Positions 1 to 10,449 of a stretch of DNA of 64,000 nt are shown one piece after another. Each line of letters begins with the position of its first letter. Position 1 is the stretch's first letter. The notes beneath the pieces were generated by a model. The model did no database searches and was not told where the DNA came from. It saw nothing but the letters and a program-made list of their open reading frames with translations. Source of the stretch: Cucumis sativus (Eukaryota; Streptophyta; Magnoliopsida; Cucurbitales; Cucurbitaceae); assembly GCF_000004075.3 (NCBI RefSeq), contig NC_026661.2:14970307-15034306 (forward strand), given 5' to 3'. The position numbers and the translations under genes are program-made.

Positions 1-554
1 TTTACACCTTTTGAATGATGTGTTTATCTTTTTACTTTGTTTATAGATCAAAACATTAAAGAGACGTTAAATAACATTCAATTAAAGATAACACAATTTT
101 ATAATTTCCTTATGCTTTACTTAGTACATGGTTATGTGATAAATATGTGACAAGACCAGCATAAAAGCAGACTAAAAGGAAATAGTTGTATAATAGGGAG
201 AAGAAAACTCATCAACCTCTCAACCTCTTGTGCTTAGTGGTTATAGTCACATGTCAACCTTTTGATAATTCAACACTTATGTCATGTGTCTATAAGATGC
301 TCAATTTTAGTGGCTATGTAGCTCACCTCATGTTTATTAAATTGCCTCTAATTAATGACATTTGGTGGGTTTGTAAGTAAGAACAATATTGGTGAGAATT
401 CCATAAAACAGAGAAAAAGTGAAGGAGAAATAATTTTTCTTAATTTCTTTATATTGTATGTTATATTTTATTAAAAGTTGTGTTGAAAGGTTGCTAATTT
501 TAAAAAGTATTAGTAAAATCTACACAGACGACAAATATGTAAAATTGTTGAGGT
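1..554. other. AT-rich spacer, no gene seen
   Basis: Low-GC sequence without a convincing reading frame. A 64-codon frame at 186-380 has no recognisable domain or plausible gene context. It runs up to a repeat that starts near 555. Confidence 0.5.
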
Positions 555-1010
555 ATGTTTAACGTCGATCTACAACTCACGTCGCATGTAGGATCACAGT
601 AGCAAAAGAACAACAAAATTACAACAATAATAAACAGTAGCAGTAGTAAACAGTAACAACAACAGTAAACAACGACAAGAATAACAGTAAACAACAACAA
701 TAGTAAACGACAACAACAATAAATTCTGGAACAGAAACTGCAATACAAAAATGATATGAACATACGGCTGAGTCGCGAAACACGCTCTCTTTAAGACATT
801 TTGTGGCTCTGCTCGAGAATGTGCTAACAAATAGATGTCCCATCGATAAAACACCATCTCGTAAAATAAAATCACTCAAGTAATGTTGCCTATCTCCTTC
901 ATCTTTCCAAAACTTAGTTGCCCAGATGGCTCAAACCCATTAATCAATTAACGAGTATAAAAAAGAACATCCACAATCAAAATTATTCAATGTGGGAATG
1001 CTTTTGAGAA
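555..1010. repeat. LTR-like direct repeat, copy 1
   Basis: This stretch resembles 2220-2960 in the same orientation: the starting phrase around GTTTAAC-TCGATCTACAACTCA, an AAC/AAT trinucleotide-rich block (about 600-725), then a shared stretch ending near the phrase ATTGTGGGAATGCT. The two copies flank a decayed Copia RNase H, so they may be the element's LTRs. The similarity was judged by eye, and exact borders and target duplications were not resolved. Reading frames here rich in Leu, Val and Cys come from the trinucleotide tract and are not genes. Confidence 0.55.
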
Positions 1011-1606
1011 TAAAATAATATTATATTTCCTTTTATAAAACTTTCATCCAATAATCCCCCATTTGAATTTTTTTACTATCAATTCCTCACTTGAAAGTTT
1101 TTGAAAACATTTTCATCGACCAGTGTCTGTTTCTATGATACTATGCGTAAGTAAAGGTAGTGACTTGAACCTTTACGTTGTGACAATAGTTTTGAGTATT
1201 GTAAAGTAACTTGTAGTTTTTAACTTTACTTCTAATGTTGTTACACACACAGTATTATTTGAGTGGAGTTCTAAACTAGCCCGTGCTTTATGGTCTTGCA
1301 CATATATCCGAGTTTAGTGAATGCTCTAGGAATTTGTCCAGAATTCAATAGGAAGTGGTCCTCACTTTCACATTCACAAAGGTGAATCTATCAAGAGTAC
1401 TCCTATAGCTAGGTACCCTACTTGATATCAAGTATAGATTTTATTAAGAATAAAGTTCAGCCTCCTCATATGCTTCAGGATATCATGCTAATCACTGAAT
1501 CATAAGAATGGAACTCCTAATTTAGCATGATTATCGTTATATTACTTGTGATCAGTTATTACCCATTGAACTTGTTTCTTGGGATCTTCAGTCTTACAAG
1601 TTGGGT
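1011..1606. other. Probable Copia internal/3' non-coding region
   Basis: It lies between the stop of the Copia RNase H remnant (minus strand, 1607) and the LTR-like repeat. No coding potential was seen. For a minus-strand element this is where the 3' non-coding part and polypurine tract would lie, but neither is clear. Confidence 0.35.
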
Positions 1607-2213
1607 TTACCTCACAGTAATTATTTTTTCAATAGGCTTTAGTCCCATTCTTTCTGAGGTTTTAAAAATCTTCTCTCTTGCTAGCCCTTTTGTCAAAGTA
1701 TCAGTCAAGTTGTCATCAGACCGTACATTATTCGCTTTCACTACACCAGTAGTGAAAAATTCTCTAATGGTACTATGCTTACGACGTAAGTGTCGTCTCT
1801 TACCGTTATAATAACGATTCTAAACTTTTTCAATAGCTGCAGTACTATCACAATGAATTAGTATGACTGGTAACGGTCTTTTCCACGTGGAATTCTCTGA
1901 TAGCAAGCTTCGAAGTCAGCTTGCTTCTTTACTAACAGTAGTTAGTGCTATCATCTCTGACTCCATCGTTGAGTTGGCTAAAATTATCTGTTTCTTGGAT
2001 TTCCAAGCAATAGCTTCTCCTGCTATTTTTAAAATATAACAACTTGTAGCCTTTGAGTCATCTGAGAGAGAGTTCCAATCATCATCGTTGTAACCTTCAA
2101 GTACAACGAAAAACTTTTTATAATGTAGCCCTACATTCTGTGTCTTCTTAACATATCTCATTACTCGTTCTATACCATTCCAGTGTTCTAGATTCGGTTT
2201 GCTGGTAAACTTA
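1607..2213 (-). pseudogene. Ty1/Copia pol remnant (RT end and RNase H)
   Basis: The minus-strand translation reads as the last part of a Copia polyprotein. It begins with reverse-transcriptase-end phrases (LEHWNGIERVMRYVKKT), followed by RNase H phrases AIAWKSKKQ, NSTMESEMIAL, IHCDSTAAIE, NRYYNGKRRHLRRKH, then DNLTDTLTKGL and MGLKPIEK before the natural stop TAA (1607-1609). The frame is continuous but carries two nonsense codons: TGA at 1916-1918 where the family has Trp, and TAG at 1820-1822. Integrase and gag are absent, so this is a dead 3' fragment. Family assignment is from well-known Copia motifs; the clade is not determined. Confidence 0.85.
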
Positions 2214-2219
2214 CATAGT

Positions 2220-2960
2220 TATGTTTAACATCGATCTACAACTCATGTCGGATGTAGGATCACAGTAGCGGAAAAACAACAAAATTATAGCAGTAATAAA
2301 CAACAACAATAGTAAACAGTAACAACAACAATAATAAACAGCAAAAGGAACAACAATAAACAACAACAAAGGTAGACAACAACAAATTTTGGAACTACAA
2401 CTACAAACACAAACGATATGAATATACGGTTGAATTGTGGAACACACTCTCTTTAAGAAATTTTGCGGCTCTACTTGAGAATGTGTTAATAGATAAATGT
2501 CTCGTCGTCTCCAGGATAAAACAACCACTCGTGTACAGCTGACTTTGCAGGAAAATCAGCTCTCAAAATAAAATCACTCAATGACAGACATAATTTTGCT
2601 TGTAATGTTATGATGTATTTTTTAGGAATGAGGGGAAGACGATATATATAATGATTTTTAGGGTAGCCAACGGTCACAAAATAAATAGGGAAAATCGTGG
2701 GTAGTAAATGGGTTGAAAAACATTCAAATACAAAATAAATAGGGAAAATCGTGGGTAGTAAATGGGTTGAAAAACATTCAAATGGTCACAATATTTAATT
2801 TGATAAAAACGGTAAGAACATTTTTAGATTGACAGCGACAATACGTGTGGAGATACAAGCATACCTACTTTTGCCTATCTCCATCCAAACCTATTGATCA
2901 ATCAAAGAGTATAAGAAAAGACATTCGCAATCAAAATTATTCATTGTGGGAATGCTCATC
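2220..2960. repeat. LTR-like direct repeat, copy 2 (interrupted)
   Basis: Second copy of the repeat at 555-1010. The 5' half is at about 2220-2580. The matching 3' part resumes near 2860-2960 (TTGCCTATCTCCATCC, then ATTCATTGTGGGAATGCT). Between them lie about 280 bases absent from copy 1, including a 54-base tandem duplication. For a minus-strand Copia element this would be the 5' LTR, yet the pol remnant starts immediately next to it, so most of the internal region appears deleted. Confidence 0.5.
2676..2783. repeat. Perfect 54-bp tandem duplication
   Basis: Two identical 54-base units, 2676-2729 and 2730-2783, each beginning ACAAAATAAATAGGG and ending CATTCAAAT. Identity of the copies points to a recent duplication or an assembly artefact. 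Confidence 0.9.
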
Positions 2961-5900
2961 TCCGCTAGAAAGCAAGGGAGGTAGAACTAGAAGAGGACTT
3001 CTTTGTCTTTCATTCATGCAATTTTAGAATTTAAAAAAGGGTGGCGTATAGAACTAACTTAATTATGTAGAACCAAAGATTTTAATCATTTAGCAGTTTT
3101 CATTTTTCATTTTTTTGGTCTCTTTTAAACTGAGTTTATTTTCTTTCCATCTTTTACGATTATTAGCATTTTTCTAAAATACAATCGTTGAATTTTTAAC
3201 AAAATTTTAGAAAAATAAATAAATTTAGAAATCAAAGTAATTTATGTAAACTTAGTTTTAAAAAACAAAATGGTTACACGTAAGTTTTAAACATTAAGGT
3301 TTTTGAAAATTAAGCTTATACAAGCACTACTTGCACCACAAGTTTCTATTCATCAATGTTTTAAAAAAACTAAATCTAAATTTAAATTAGGTCTCATTTG
3401 GTAACCATTTCGTTTTTTAAAATAAGCTTATTTTCTTTCCATTTTTTTACCATGTTTGTCGAAAACAAATTTTTAAATAGTACTTTTTTAGTTTTTAAAA
3501 TTACTTCCCTTTTGAAAACAAGGGTAAAAACTAAAAAGTAGGTATCAAAACACACTTGATCAAAAAAAGAATTGTGATTAAGGAACCTTGCCTACAAAAT
3601 TAATTTTTAACAAAAATTCACATCTTTTTGTTTATAATTTAGACTAAAACTTTAAAACCTAAACTTTAAATCACAAAACTAAAAAGAAATCAAATCATCC
3701 ACAAAAACTATACACAACAACAACCATGATCAGATGCATATGCATGCATTGAATTCAACTTTCTAAGTCTGAATTGAATTTTTAAATTGTTATCTTATGG
3801 ATAGTTCTTTTTACAAACATTCTAGACTTTTAATGATGCAAGCATCTCTAAATGATCTAGTTTGTCAAAGTGAAGAGTTTTGAATGCCCTTCTAAAATAT
3901 GGGTTTTCAAATTTTTAACATACTCTTTTACATTTTTATATCTTTTTATTATTTTTTTATCGATCTCACACATAAACACAAAAATCTTTATTTCTATTTG
4001 ATTATTCTGCCGAAAAAATAACATATAAATTTTATTACTTTAAAAGAAAATTCAAATCGATAAAAACAAATATGTTATATCAAAGTTCAAACTATATAAA
4101 ATTAACTCATAGTAAACTAATAAATAGTCACCATGACATCCGAAAATATTTGTAAATTTAAGACATTTTCGAATAAAAATCTTACTAAACAAACACAATA
4201 ATCAAAATATTCCTAGAGTACAAAAATATTTCTACAAAACAAGCTTGATAATCTAAAGATACAAAAAATCTATCGATAATAGATATTAATAAACATTTTA
4301 TAAGTGTTTATCACTATCATACATAGACGTCGAAAGATTTTAAAATTTAGTTCCAACTTTAAAAACCATCTTTATATATTTATAAACACCCACCGTGATA
4401 ATAAAGAGCTTGAATTTACAATTAATATAAGGGATGGTTAGGTTGATGAAGTCAACCAAATAAAAAAATAATCTAAGTTTAAAATATTTCATTTGAAGAT
4501 AAGTGATAAAAGAAGTAAAAATTAGATTCTCTAAGATTAAGATTGTGATGTTAGTTGATATTCTATTATATAAAGTAATGTATGATGATTAGCTCAATTT
4601 TATATGAACCTAGTACCATTTGATTTTGACAAGTATCTTATTGTTATTTTAATTTATTCAACATCAGTCTAATCAAAACTCACATCATCACACCATAAGT
4701 TGATTACCAATTTAATTAACCAAAATTAGTAAGGAGCAAAAGCACAATCAACAAGTTGTATGTTGCTTCATTATTTTATTTTCGTAAGAAGTTAATTATT
4801 TAATAGCCTAAATTCAACTTCCAATGGTTTTTAATAATATTTTTTCTTTTTTAATTTTCTATCTACCATATTAGTCATTTTCATCGATTTATATTTGGTA
4901 GAAATTATATAAAGCCCTTGATAATGATGGACATACACGATTTCATTTATTCCAAAGACAATATGATAATAAGAAACAAACGTACGGTAGAAGCAAAACT
5001 CTTTTAAATAGATTCATCGTCCAATTTCATTAAATGCTTCCTCTAATAATATAGTACCAAAAGAAAGTAGTCATCATATAATCTCACTTAGATTATGTTG
5101 AAAAATAAATGGTAGTTGAGTGTAACAAGAGAGCATATGGTGGTATGGAGTCAATTCCTTTCATTGCTACAAATTATTCCAATACCAAAGATGGTGAGTT
5201 AAATGGTATTATTGATCTAATCATATGTTAGTGTAATAGTAAACAGTTTGACTTAATATATATGTACATATTCCTTATAATTACAAATCTAATTTTTCTT
5301 TTTACATCAAATAGAGGTTATGTTGTTCATTTTTATACTCAAAAGTAAAATATCTTAGATATTTAAGAAAATTGAATTAAGAAATGAAATAAAATAATAA
5401 ATTTAAAAAGACACCTAAAAGCTAGTTGTGATGAAATATTTTTTAAAAAAAGGTAGAGAAATGGGTGCCAAAGAGAAAGATTCATGATGTGACGAAGCAA
5501 CTACTATATATGTCAAGAAAACAAATAAATGAAATTTGTTTTTAATCTTTTGCTATCAATGTGTTATGTTTTGTCCAAGAATTTATATGTGCCGATGTCT
5601 CCAACTTTATGTTAATTATAAACATAAAAATACTTCATCAAATTATAACAAATAAATATTTCATTCTCATTACTGCCCTTTTTTCTTCTTCTTCTTTCTA
5701 ATTAGTATTAATATATTTTGATCATAGTGTGATATTATTCTATCTTGAAAATGTTGATTCATTTTGTATCAATTATATAGGGTTTCGAGTGATTGTTACT
5801 ATTAGAAAAAGTTATTGATTGATTAATTAATAATATAACAAATATTTTTAGTTGATTAACTAGATCAATAAATTAAACCAATAAAAGAATATATTTTTTT

Positions 5901-5990
5901 CTTGTTTTCCCATCGTCTCTTTCTCATATAGCTTTGTTCTTTCAGTTCAACAAGAGTGTGAAGACACAATTCAAAGATTTTATGGTCTAG
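2961..5990. other. AT-rich intergenic region
   Basis: No gene is recognised. Around 3390-3560 there is a stretch opening GTCTCATTTGGTAACCATTT and closing in A-rich sequence. It resembles dispersed plant repeats that start with a TTTGGTAACC-type phrase, but no paired inverted terminus was confirmed. The rest is low-complexity AT sequence without domains. Confidence 0.4.
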
Positions 5991-6190
5991 CTGACGCTTC
6001 TCTGTCCGGGATGGTATTTACATCCCCGAGATGGTATTGGAGGGGAGGATCGGTGACCAGGAGGAGCCTGTCCAGAGATGGCACTTCCGGGTTGGGAGGC
6101 TTCCTCCCCGACTCGAGCGGACTTTTTCTGTTTGGATCGTTCTGCCTACTTTGAGTTACTTAATCCTCCTCAAGCGGACTCTTTCTTGAC
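5991..6190. other. GC-rich island of unknown origin
   Basis: About 200 bases clearly richer in G and C than the flanks, with repeated phrases (GAGATGGTATT/GGGATGGTATT twice; CGAGCGGACT and CAAGCGGACT). No reading frame with a recognisable domain was found. It could be a transposon fragment or captured exon. Confidence 0.35.
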
Positions 6191-6199
6191 ATTTTTTAT

Positions 6200-7060
6200 A
6201 TAAAGGTGCTTTTAAAAAATATAACAAATTGGGAAAGTATTTATATAGAATAATTTTGAAAACAGAAAAAATCTACAAGCTCACACCATCAATATCAAAT
6301 ACCAAAAATATCCCGGTTAACACGAGACTAATTGTTTTCATGCGTGTGAGTAGTCTTATTCTAAACTATCACGATATATGATTAGTGTACCAATAACTAA
6401 ATTATCTTAATACATGATTTTGTACCAAAATTAAATGATCTTGGTATACAATCTTGGATGCAAGATCATTTAGATATTAGTACACAATTTTGTACCAAAT
6501 CTAAATGATATTGGGTACAAGATCGTTCGGATCATATCAACATTATCGTTCTTTTGAAAAACAATGGAAAAATGACTTTAAATTTAAACGATCGTGTTGG
6601 CTATGATAAATGATTGAGCTAACAATGGTAAATGATCATCTAGATCATGTCAAAATGAAATCTAAACGATTTTGATATTCTGAAATATGAGAAAGATGAA
6701 GTAGCTTTAAAGAATATTGTCGAAAATTGTGAAGATGAAATAGGAGAATTAAACAGAAGAATAAATTATTTAAAAATATAAGAAATAAAATTTGAAAGAG
6801 AGGGTGAAGAAATCAGAAAAGTGAAGATGAATTAAATCGCAAAGAATAAGAAGAAAGAGACGTGATGAATTGTCCAAAATATCAAAGGAAAATATAGAAA
6901 TTATGAAAATATTTTACCGACTTTATAGGCCTTTATTTTTTTGTTACACGGGTCATAAATATTTTTAGGGTTTATTGCATTTATGAAAATTAACCTTAAA
7001 TGAATGTTATTGTTTTAAATGACAAAACTAGTGAAAATATTTTTATATATAACAAAATGT
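6200..7060. repeat. AACGATC-rich dispersed repeat, copy 1
   Basis: Starts with an AACAAATT...AATAATTTTGAAAACAG phrase, then CTACAAGCTCACACC and CGGTTAACACGAG. A block follows with many copies of an ACGATC/TGATCTTGGTA/AAATGAT motif, then an A/G-rich GAAGA block, ending in an ATAAATATTTTTAGGG phrase. The same order is seen at 28700-29480 (same strand) and 50190-50960 (opposite strand), with a shorter version at 22250-22750. It carries no protein-coding capacity, so it is probably a non-autonomous transposable element. Confidence 0.55.
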
Positions 7061-9780
7061 TACTATTTATGAGTGACAGAGAATAATAAACACACATCAA
7101 TAAACCATTATCATCTACTCCAACATTTCAAATATAAAGTTGGTGGGATTGGGTCCTCGCATCATATTTTTTTCTAAAATGAAATTTTGGTACATATGTG
7201 ATTGAAAAACTAGGTTCTTCATATATGGGCAACGACACTTCTTCGACTATAATAAGAGGCCGCTGAAATGTGTAATTGTCGTTGGAAAACGGAAAGTCTG
7301 AATTAAGAGATATCAACTCAAATGGTCCCTTGTGAAGTCAATATTACTCTTATTCTTCGTGCACCTTGTGAGCATGTCTGAACCCACGAAGGCAATCACT
7401 CAGATGTGTTCTTTTAACCCAATCCAAGAGACTGGAGGAAATCGTAACATGAGAAATGTCCGCGTCTCATCGCAAGGCTCATTTTTTAGTTATAGATCAT
7501 GAGAGGTTTGTCTAACTAAGGGTTAGGGCACAAGGGTTCTAGTACAATACGTAGTACTATCCAAGTGTGAAGAACCATGGGGTGACTACTCATTCCCCTT
7601 AGGAAGTGAAGCAACATCATGTAAAGCGCTCGTAAAATTAGACGGGTCAATTCCATGCAGATGCACTAAAAGATAGAGAGTGGTTACCTCTACAAAGCTT
7701 TACGTGAATGTGTCTCTGCACGCTGTACTAAACTAGCGATAACTTTATTGAACAATCTGAAGTCCTTCAAAACTATTAAATAAATAAATAGAATTTAATT
7801 CTGAATTAATCAAGAAAAAAATTTAAAAAAAGAAAAAGAAAAAGAAAAAGAAATTATTTACCATCTCTGAAAAAAAAAATAACTACTAAAAGGTAAGTTT
7901 AATTACTATCTAAGTGTAAACAATTTTATTTTCTATTTTTGACAATTTCCACTAATGCAATGGTAAGTGTTTAATTAGTTATAACTGAGAAGGAGTTTCA
8001 AGAAAAGCAAAAACACATCTAATTAAATTTGCAAATATATAAGGAAAATATGATTTTAATTTAATTTAATTTAATTATTTCTCTTTTGACCTCTCATTGG
8101 TATATGAACATGCATATCAACACTATATCCTATACTCTTTAGTCTTTATATTCAGTGCATCATTCCATTGATAGACGTTTAATGTACTCAAAATAGTTAA
8201 TGGCATGTTATATTGATGGTGTAAAATATGATATATATACTTTATACATAATACATATCAATTTGTTTTTTAGAGTATAGTAGAGGTTAGGAAATTCGAA
8301 CTTCTTACCTCTAGAATTGAAGAACATGTCAATTACCAAAGCAATAAGCTTGATTTAGCCTAAAATATACCTACTTGACTAACATATAAGAATACTATAA
8401 TTTTTCATCACAAGTTTTCTACAAAATATCTTGCTACTCAACGTTTCTTACAAATAGATATTTAGTATTATCATATGGATGTAATATTCAATTTAAATAA
8501 AAGATCAAATAAAACTTAAGTTATGTCGTGAGAGGATAGCTCAACTAACATATAAGAATACTATTAGTCATGAGATCTAAGAATAATATGGTTTCACGTT
8601 TGAGATACAAATGAAAAAATTGATAAACATACGTAACATCATTTAAATGTAAATTGTTAGAATATAAAAGTTAACGAGATGATTTGTTCAAAATGGTTTT
8701 CTTATTATCATACATCAACTCAAAAGATATGCCTCGACGTTATTTACAACGTCATTTATAAATTAACTATTAATCATCAAACAATTTTAAAATTTCAACA
8801 ACTATGATGAGCTTAAAAGTAGTGTTTTAGGTTCTTAAATCTTTACTTTGAAAGTTGAAGCAAGAATTGATATTTATTTAGATTTTGATTTTTGTCGACA
8901 TTTTTTTTTGTTGGTAGAAGAAGAGTATTGTGAGTGGAGATTGTTAGGTAGTTATGCTTACACACAGTCATGAAAGTTGAACTTGAACACATTGTTGTAT
9001 GAGTCTCACAACTTGAGAGGTCTTGGAGTGGTTCGTGACTCTTTTGAGCCTTCTCTTTAGCTATATGGCATTCGAAAGATTTTCTATTATTTCGAAGTAC
9101 AAAAGTCCTTAAGAATAGAGTTAGGAAGACCTTCGTTTCTATTCCATATTGGATGGTGGATTTGTCTCAAATTGTTATTAGTGAATATAACTATTTTGAA
9201 ATGATTAAGTTTGTTAATAGATAAGTTTTAGATGTTAGAATAATTAACAAGGGAATGGATGACGTATTGATTTTGTTGAGAAATTTGAATTCAATTGTTT
9301 TGTTTTCCTTTTCAATTTAGGATTCATGCGTGCATAATATGAGGAGTGTTGATTTAGGGAGAGTATTGATTCAAGTGGATGTTTGTGTTGGATAGACAAT
9401 GAAGTCTTTTGGTTAGATGTTTATCATCTCATCTTTAATAATATTATTTTTTGGATTGGTTTTTATTAATTGGTGGTTGATTAAGTAAAAAGAAAAAAAC
9501 ATAAAAAAGTATAACCCACATATTAAAGTGAATAATTTGAGGACATAAAAGTACAAAAATACATGAACTTAAAAGAAAAGGTTAAAAATCAAAATTAAGA
9601 ACACAACCCAATGACCTAAAAGAGTAAAGTATAGATGTGTTGATCAAATGGCAAGAGATGTTGTTCTAATGTCCACACCATAATATTGAACTGAAAAAAG
9701 AAAAAAAGAAAAAAAGAAAAAAAGAAAAAAAAAAAAAAAAAAAAAAGGAAAACATCGGGAAAGAGGGATGGCATTGGATA
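7061..9780. other. Intergenic region upstream of PIF1
   Basis: Mixed sequence. Positions 7330-7760 are less AT-rich and look like an old mobile-element fragment, but no domain could be read. A (AAAAAG)n tract lies near 7830-7855. The last few hundred bases carry a purine-rich run at about 9690-9750. No gene is supported. Confidence 0.4.
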
Positions 9781-10277
9781 GAGAAACATGGCGTCAAAAT
9801 CCCATTTCGTCTTCTTCTTCTTCTTCACTCCCTCCCCCCCCTTTTTTTTCCCATTTTTTACAAAGCAAACTCCTTCCTTATCTCTGTCTTTCCAGTTCCG
9901 CCACTGCTGCTCCTTAAGGACGACCAGCCGCCTTCCCCTTTCCCCTCTTCTTTCTCAATCTCAACCAATCATTATCCATCTCCCCAAAAACTACTTATCT
10001 TAAGATTCCATTTCTACACCCCACAATTGTTTTTCCTGTTTTTCACAGACGCCATTGTTCTGCTCCCTTTGAACCATACTTCTGCCAACCACTTTGCTTT
10101 CCCATATCATCCAATCTCTTAATTTTATGGTGCCCCTCCATGGCGGATTCATGTTTTATCTGTCAGTGCTTCTTTCTTCTACTTTTGTTCTTGATTCGCT
10201 TTCTTCTCAGTCGATTGAAGTTTCAAACTTCTGTGTTTTTAGTTTTCACCAGGTAATTAATGATCGGAAGATTGAGG
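9781..10277 (+). promoter_or_regulatory. PIF1: PIF1 5' leader / core promoter region
   Basis: A strongly CT-rich stretch directly upstream of the PIF1 start, as is common for plant transcription starts and 5' leaders. An upstream ATG at 10127 opens a 56-codon frame that ends at 10297, past the main ATG and in another reading frame. If the leader is not spliced here, this overlapping uORF could lower PIF1 translation. A CAG|GTAATT at 10249-10256 could alternatively be a leader splice donor. No transcript evidence is available. Confidence 0.5.
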
Positions 10278-10414
10278 ATGAACCACTGTGTTCCTGATTT
10301 TGAAATGGCCGACGATTTCTCTCTCCCAACATTCTCTAGTTTAACCAGGCCGAGAAAATCGTCTTTGTAAGCTTTGTTTGAACTTCAAGCCTTTTCTTGT
10401 GGAAATCTCATCTG

Positions 10415-10449
<35 letters not shown>

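Noticed and set aside
500-879. Three overlapping minus-strand frames rich in Leu, Val and Cys
   Set aside because: They translate an AAC/AAT trinucleotide tract inside a repeat and overlap each other; no domain or gene context.
9616-10003. Small frames at 9616-9828 (-) and 9788-10003 (+)
   Set aside because: They come from purine and CT-rich tracts in the PIF1 upstream region; homopolymer-like translations.
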